Positions 5,815-7,369 of a stretch of 7,369 bases of DNA are shown here, piece after piece (within the stretch, counting starts at the first letter, position 1; the number at the start of each line of letters is the position of its first letter). Under the pieces are notes generated by a model, which saw nothing but the letters and a program-made list of their open reading frames with translations, had not been told where the DNA came from and did no database searches. The stretch lies in the NCBI GenBank assembly GCA_030642635.1, contig DAOWNK010000161.1:1-7369 (forward strand). Reading direction: 5' to 3'. Origin of the DNA: Pirellulales bacterium (GTDB lineage: Bacteria; Planctomycetota; Planctomycetia; Pirellulales; Thermoguttaceae). The translations under genes and the position numbers were made by a program.

Positions 5815-5842
5815 ATTCTAGCAACTAACAGAAAAGTTGCAA
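5815..5842 (-). promoter_or_regulatory. Candidate pyrB promoter with an inverted repeat in its spacer
   Basis: On the minus strand TTGCAA (5837-5842; 4 of 6) and TAGAAT (5815-5820; 5 of 6) are separated by 16 bases, about 25 bases before the pyrB ATG at 5789. The inverted repeat GCAACT-8-AGTTGC (5821-5840) fills the spacer and overlaps the -35 box, as an operator would. The same repeat could instead be a weak hairpin after the HD-GYP gene, but no U-run follows it. Confidence 0.35.
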
Positions 5843-5849
5843 GCCACCA

Positions 5850-7055
5850 TCACACCAGCGCCAAGACCGACTCAGCCGATTCCTGCGAGGCCATGTACGG
5901 CCGCACGTCGGTCCCGTCTACCGAGACGATCTCCAAATCGATGTGCAGCGCCAGGTCAATCTCTTCCAGGGCAGGGTGTTCAAACCGCCGGCCGTCGGGT
6001 GTACGCAGGCACTGTACCTTCGGTCGGACCGGGTAGTCGGGATTGAAATCGACCACTACCGCCTCCACGCCGTCGCTGAGCGTGACGATCTGCCCGATCG
6101 GAAACGCCGGCACCGTCCGGTAGAACGCCTCCTCGACCACCGGATCGAAGAATCCCCGGCACCAGGTGCGCATCTCGTGCAGCACTTGCACGGGCGGCTT
6201 CGCCTCGGAGTAGCACCGCCGTGTGGTCGCCGCGTCGTATATGTCAGCCATAATGGCGATCCGCGAGAAGATGGGAATCTGTCTGTCGGCCGGCGCCGGC
6301 AATTCTGCGCTGGTCTTGTAATCGGTTCGCTTCGGATATCCGGTGCCGTTGAATCGCTGGTGATGGTTCAGCACGATCTGTGTGGCCGGTGCCGGCATAC
6401 TCCCCTTGACCATATCGTACCCGTAGTTCGGATGCCGCTGCATCTCGGCCATTTCCTCGTCGGTCAGCTTGCCCGGCTTGTGAAGTATTTTTTTGGAAAT
6501 CTGCATCTTACCGATGTCGTGCAGCAGGCAACCCAAGGCCAACAGGTGCAGGTCCTTGGCGTCTCGGGCCGTCTTGTGCCGTCGTTGGTCGATCAGGTAG
6601 CGTTCCAGCTTCATACCCAACAGCAGCGCCAGGTAGCAGGTGTTGGTCGAGTGCGACATCAAGTAGTTGTCGAACGCATCGAGCTTTTGCAACAGGATGT
6701 CTGGGCAGGAAGTCTTCTTCAGAAACGTGAACAACTCGCTGATCGACTGCTGGAAGTTGACCATGTCCAGCTCGGTGTTGGAGTCGTGCATGATGGACTC
6801 GAAGTTCCGCCGCACGTTCATGTAGACTTCGCGCTGACGATCGCTGAGTTCTTCGTCGATGATCTCTTCGAGGAATTCCAGGTCGCGGTGCCGCACCCAA
6901 ACCTCGAGTATCCCAAGCTGCTTCAACCGAGGCACCAGGTCCATCGGGATTTCAATGTCGCGCTGTAGCAGATAACGAAACGGATCGCTCGGCAACGGCA
7001 CCGGCCGGGCCAGAATCATCCCAGGTTGAATTTTATGAACGGGCACACGAAGCAT
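5850..7055 (-). CDS. HD-GYP domain protein (cyclic di-GMP phosphodiesterase-like)
   Basis: HD-GYP proteins hydrolyse cyclic di-GMP to GMP with a bi- or trinuclear iron centre. Numbered from the ATG at 7055 (401 residues), the N-terminal part has a PGMILARPV motif (11-19) and a helical linker (about 60-118). The HD-GYP domain follows at about 120-285: H135 (SHSTNTCYLALLLG), LLHDIGK (177-183), H208 (QRHPNYGYDMV), HHQRFNGTGYP (231-241) and ADIYDAATTRRCY (270-282). A C-terminal segment (about 318-375, FPIGQIVTLSDG and onward) resembles the tail commonly found after this domain. The canonical HHExxDGxGYP signature is altered: Gln for Glu and Asn for Asp, while the metal-binding His and Asp residues are kept, so activity is probable but unproven. 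There is no signal peptide, membrane segment or receiver domain. An in-frame TTG at 7061 would add two residues. The gene precedes pyrB by 60 bases on the same strand. Confidence 0.9.
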   Translation of the reverse strand: MLRVPVHKIQPGMILARPVPLPSDPFRYLLQRDIEIPMDLVPRLKQLGILEVWVRHRDLEFLEEIIDEELSDRQREVYMNVRRNFESIMHDSNTELDMVNFQQSISELFTFLKKTSCPDILLQKLDAFDNYLMSHSTNTCYLALLLGMKLERYLIDQRRHKTARDAKDLHLLALGCLLHDIGKMQISKKILHKPGKLTDEEMAEMQRHPNYGYDMVKGSMPAPATQIVLNHHQRFNGTGYPKRTDYKTSAELPAPADRQIPIFSRIAIMADIYDAATTRRCYSEAKPPVQVLHEMRTWCRGFFDPVVEEAFYRTVPAFPIGQIVTLSDGVEAVVVDFNPDYPVRPKVQCLRTPDGRRFEHPALEEIDLALHIDLEIVSVDGTDVRPYMASQESAESVLALV

Positions 7056-7077
7056 GTTCAAACGTCCAGTATATCCG

Positions 7078-7107
7078 ATAAAACTGCAAGAAACCTAACT
7101 ATGACAA
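7078..7107 (-). promoter_or_regulatory. Weak promoter candidate for the HD-GYP gene
   Basis: On the minus strand TTGTCA (7102-7107; 5 of 6 to the -35 consensus), an 18-base spacer and TTTTAT (7078-7083; 4 of 6) lie about 22 bases before the ATG at 7055. TATACT further downstream is a better -10 but has no matching -35. Confidence 0.25.
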
Positions 7108-7262
7108 GGTTAGCTTATAAGCAACAATCATTGTGGGTGGTTTGCGGCCATGCTGTGGCTGTATCAGCCGTGTTTTTCATGAGCAAGTGCTCATCTTCAG
7201 CACTGCGTTTACGCAGCATATACTTCATGCGGCCATAATCTGCGGTTCTTGTCGGGTGTTGG

Positions 7263-7368
7263 GTGGCATGCCTTCACGCGGCGTAGCCGTGGGTAGGCAT
7301 GTGCGTTCAACAAGAATCAAGGCCCCATTCATGCCTACCTGTGGCTGCGCCACATGAAGGCATGCCAC
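7263..7368. repeat. Paired-hairpin repeat with covarying inner stems (element D)
   Basis: Two 39-base arms (7263-7301 and 7330-7368) are reverse complements with six mismatches, separated by 28 bases. Each holds a two-tier hairpin (7267-7301, 7330-7364). CATGCCT pairs with AGGCATG outside, a 3-by-3 internal loop follows, and a 6-bp inner stem closes a 3-base loop. Five of the six differences fall in the inner stem and keep it paired: two C-G pairs become T-A and one G-T becomes G-C. The sixth is in the loop. Confidence 0.8.
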
Positions 7369-7369
7369 G

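Larger units (their letters stand above)
7056..7369. other. Intergenic region upstream of the HD-GYP gene, rich in small perfect hairpins
   Basis: No gene is supported in these 314 bases. They contain the 10-base palindrome GCTTATAAGC (7113-7122) and three short perfect hairpins in a row: GGCTG-3-CAGCC (7158-7170), ATGAGCA-2-TGCTCAT (7179-7194) and CTGCGT-2-ACGCAG (7203-7216). Repeat element D (7263-7368) reaches the window edge. The two short plus-strand frames here translate repeat and hairpin DNA and are not credible proteins. Confidence 0.6.

Noticed and set aside
5943..6968. Long plus-strand open frame (341 codons) opposite the HD-GYP gene
   Set aside because: It is antisense to a well-supported HD-GYP protein and has a His/Val/Gln/Arg-rich composition without family motifs.
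7093..7115. Integron attC-like site (ACCTAAC ... GTTAGCT)
   Set aside because: The two motifs are only about ten bases apart, far shorter than an attC site; the right motif does not fit the core consensus, and no integrase is present.

Overview
The window looks like chromosomal DNA of a moderately GC-rich bacterium, most likely an uncultured planctomycete (Planctomycetota, perhaps Phycisphaerae-like). This is an inference. It rests on the style of the ECF-like sigma factor, on a small acidic zinc-ribbon protein next to an isopropylmalate-dehydrogenase-family gene, on weak or absent Shine-Dalgarno sequences at several starts, and on the dense palindromic repeats between genes. No database search was possible.

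Layout. Positions 3-113 (+) hold the probable C-terminal end of an unrecognised protein. A sigma-70 family (ECF-like) factor lies convergent to it at 169-756 (-). The 477-base gap at 757-1233 carries a paired-hairpin repeat and weak promoter candidates. On the plus strand follow a 101-residue CxxC...CxxC acidic protein (1234-1539) and a 3-isopropylmalate dehydrogenase family gene (1554-2626). The latter has a one-base deletion near 2454 that removes the last 57 codons from frame. A perfect 28-bp inverted repeat (2622-2701) separates it from a minus-strand cluster. In transcription order that cluster is an HD-GYP phosphodiesterase-like protein (7055-5850), aspartate carbamoyltransferase pyrB (5789-4776), class I dihydroorotase pyrC (4608-3292) and a YacP-like NYN-domain RNase (3251-2697). 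PyrB and PyrC catalyse consecutive steps of de novo pyrimidine synthesis (carbamoyl phosphate + aspartate to carbamoyl aspartate, then to dihydroorotate). All expected catalytic residues are visible in both.

The most unusual content is between the genes. Four sequence-unrelated elements (958-1037, 2622-2701, 4632-4716, 7263-7368) share one architecture: a self-complementary hairpin unit of about 17-35 bases, a spacer of 16-28 bases, then the same unit inverted. A fifth inverted repeat (3257-3338) is purely polypurine/polypyrimidine, and single-hairpin units lie at 4735-4756 and 4793-4808. These repeats meet the 3' ends of four genes: the palindrome at 2622-2701 supplies the stop codons of both convergent genes, and repeat DNA encodes the last residues of PyrC and PyrB. 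In the 7263-7368 element the two units differ by substitutions that keep the inner stem paired. This suggests a REP/BIME-like system whose folding is maintained.

There is no sign of tRNA, rRNA, CRISPR, a transposase gene or a replication origin.
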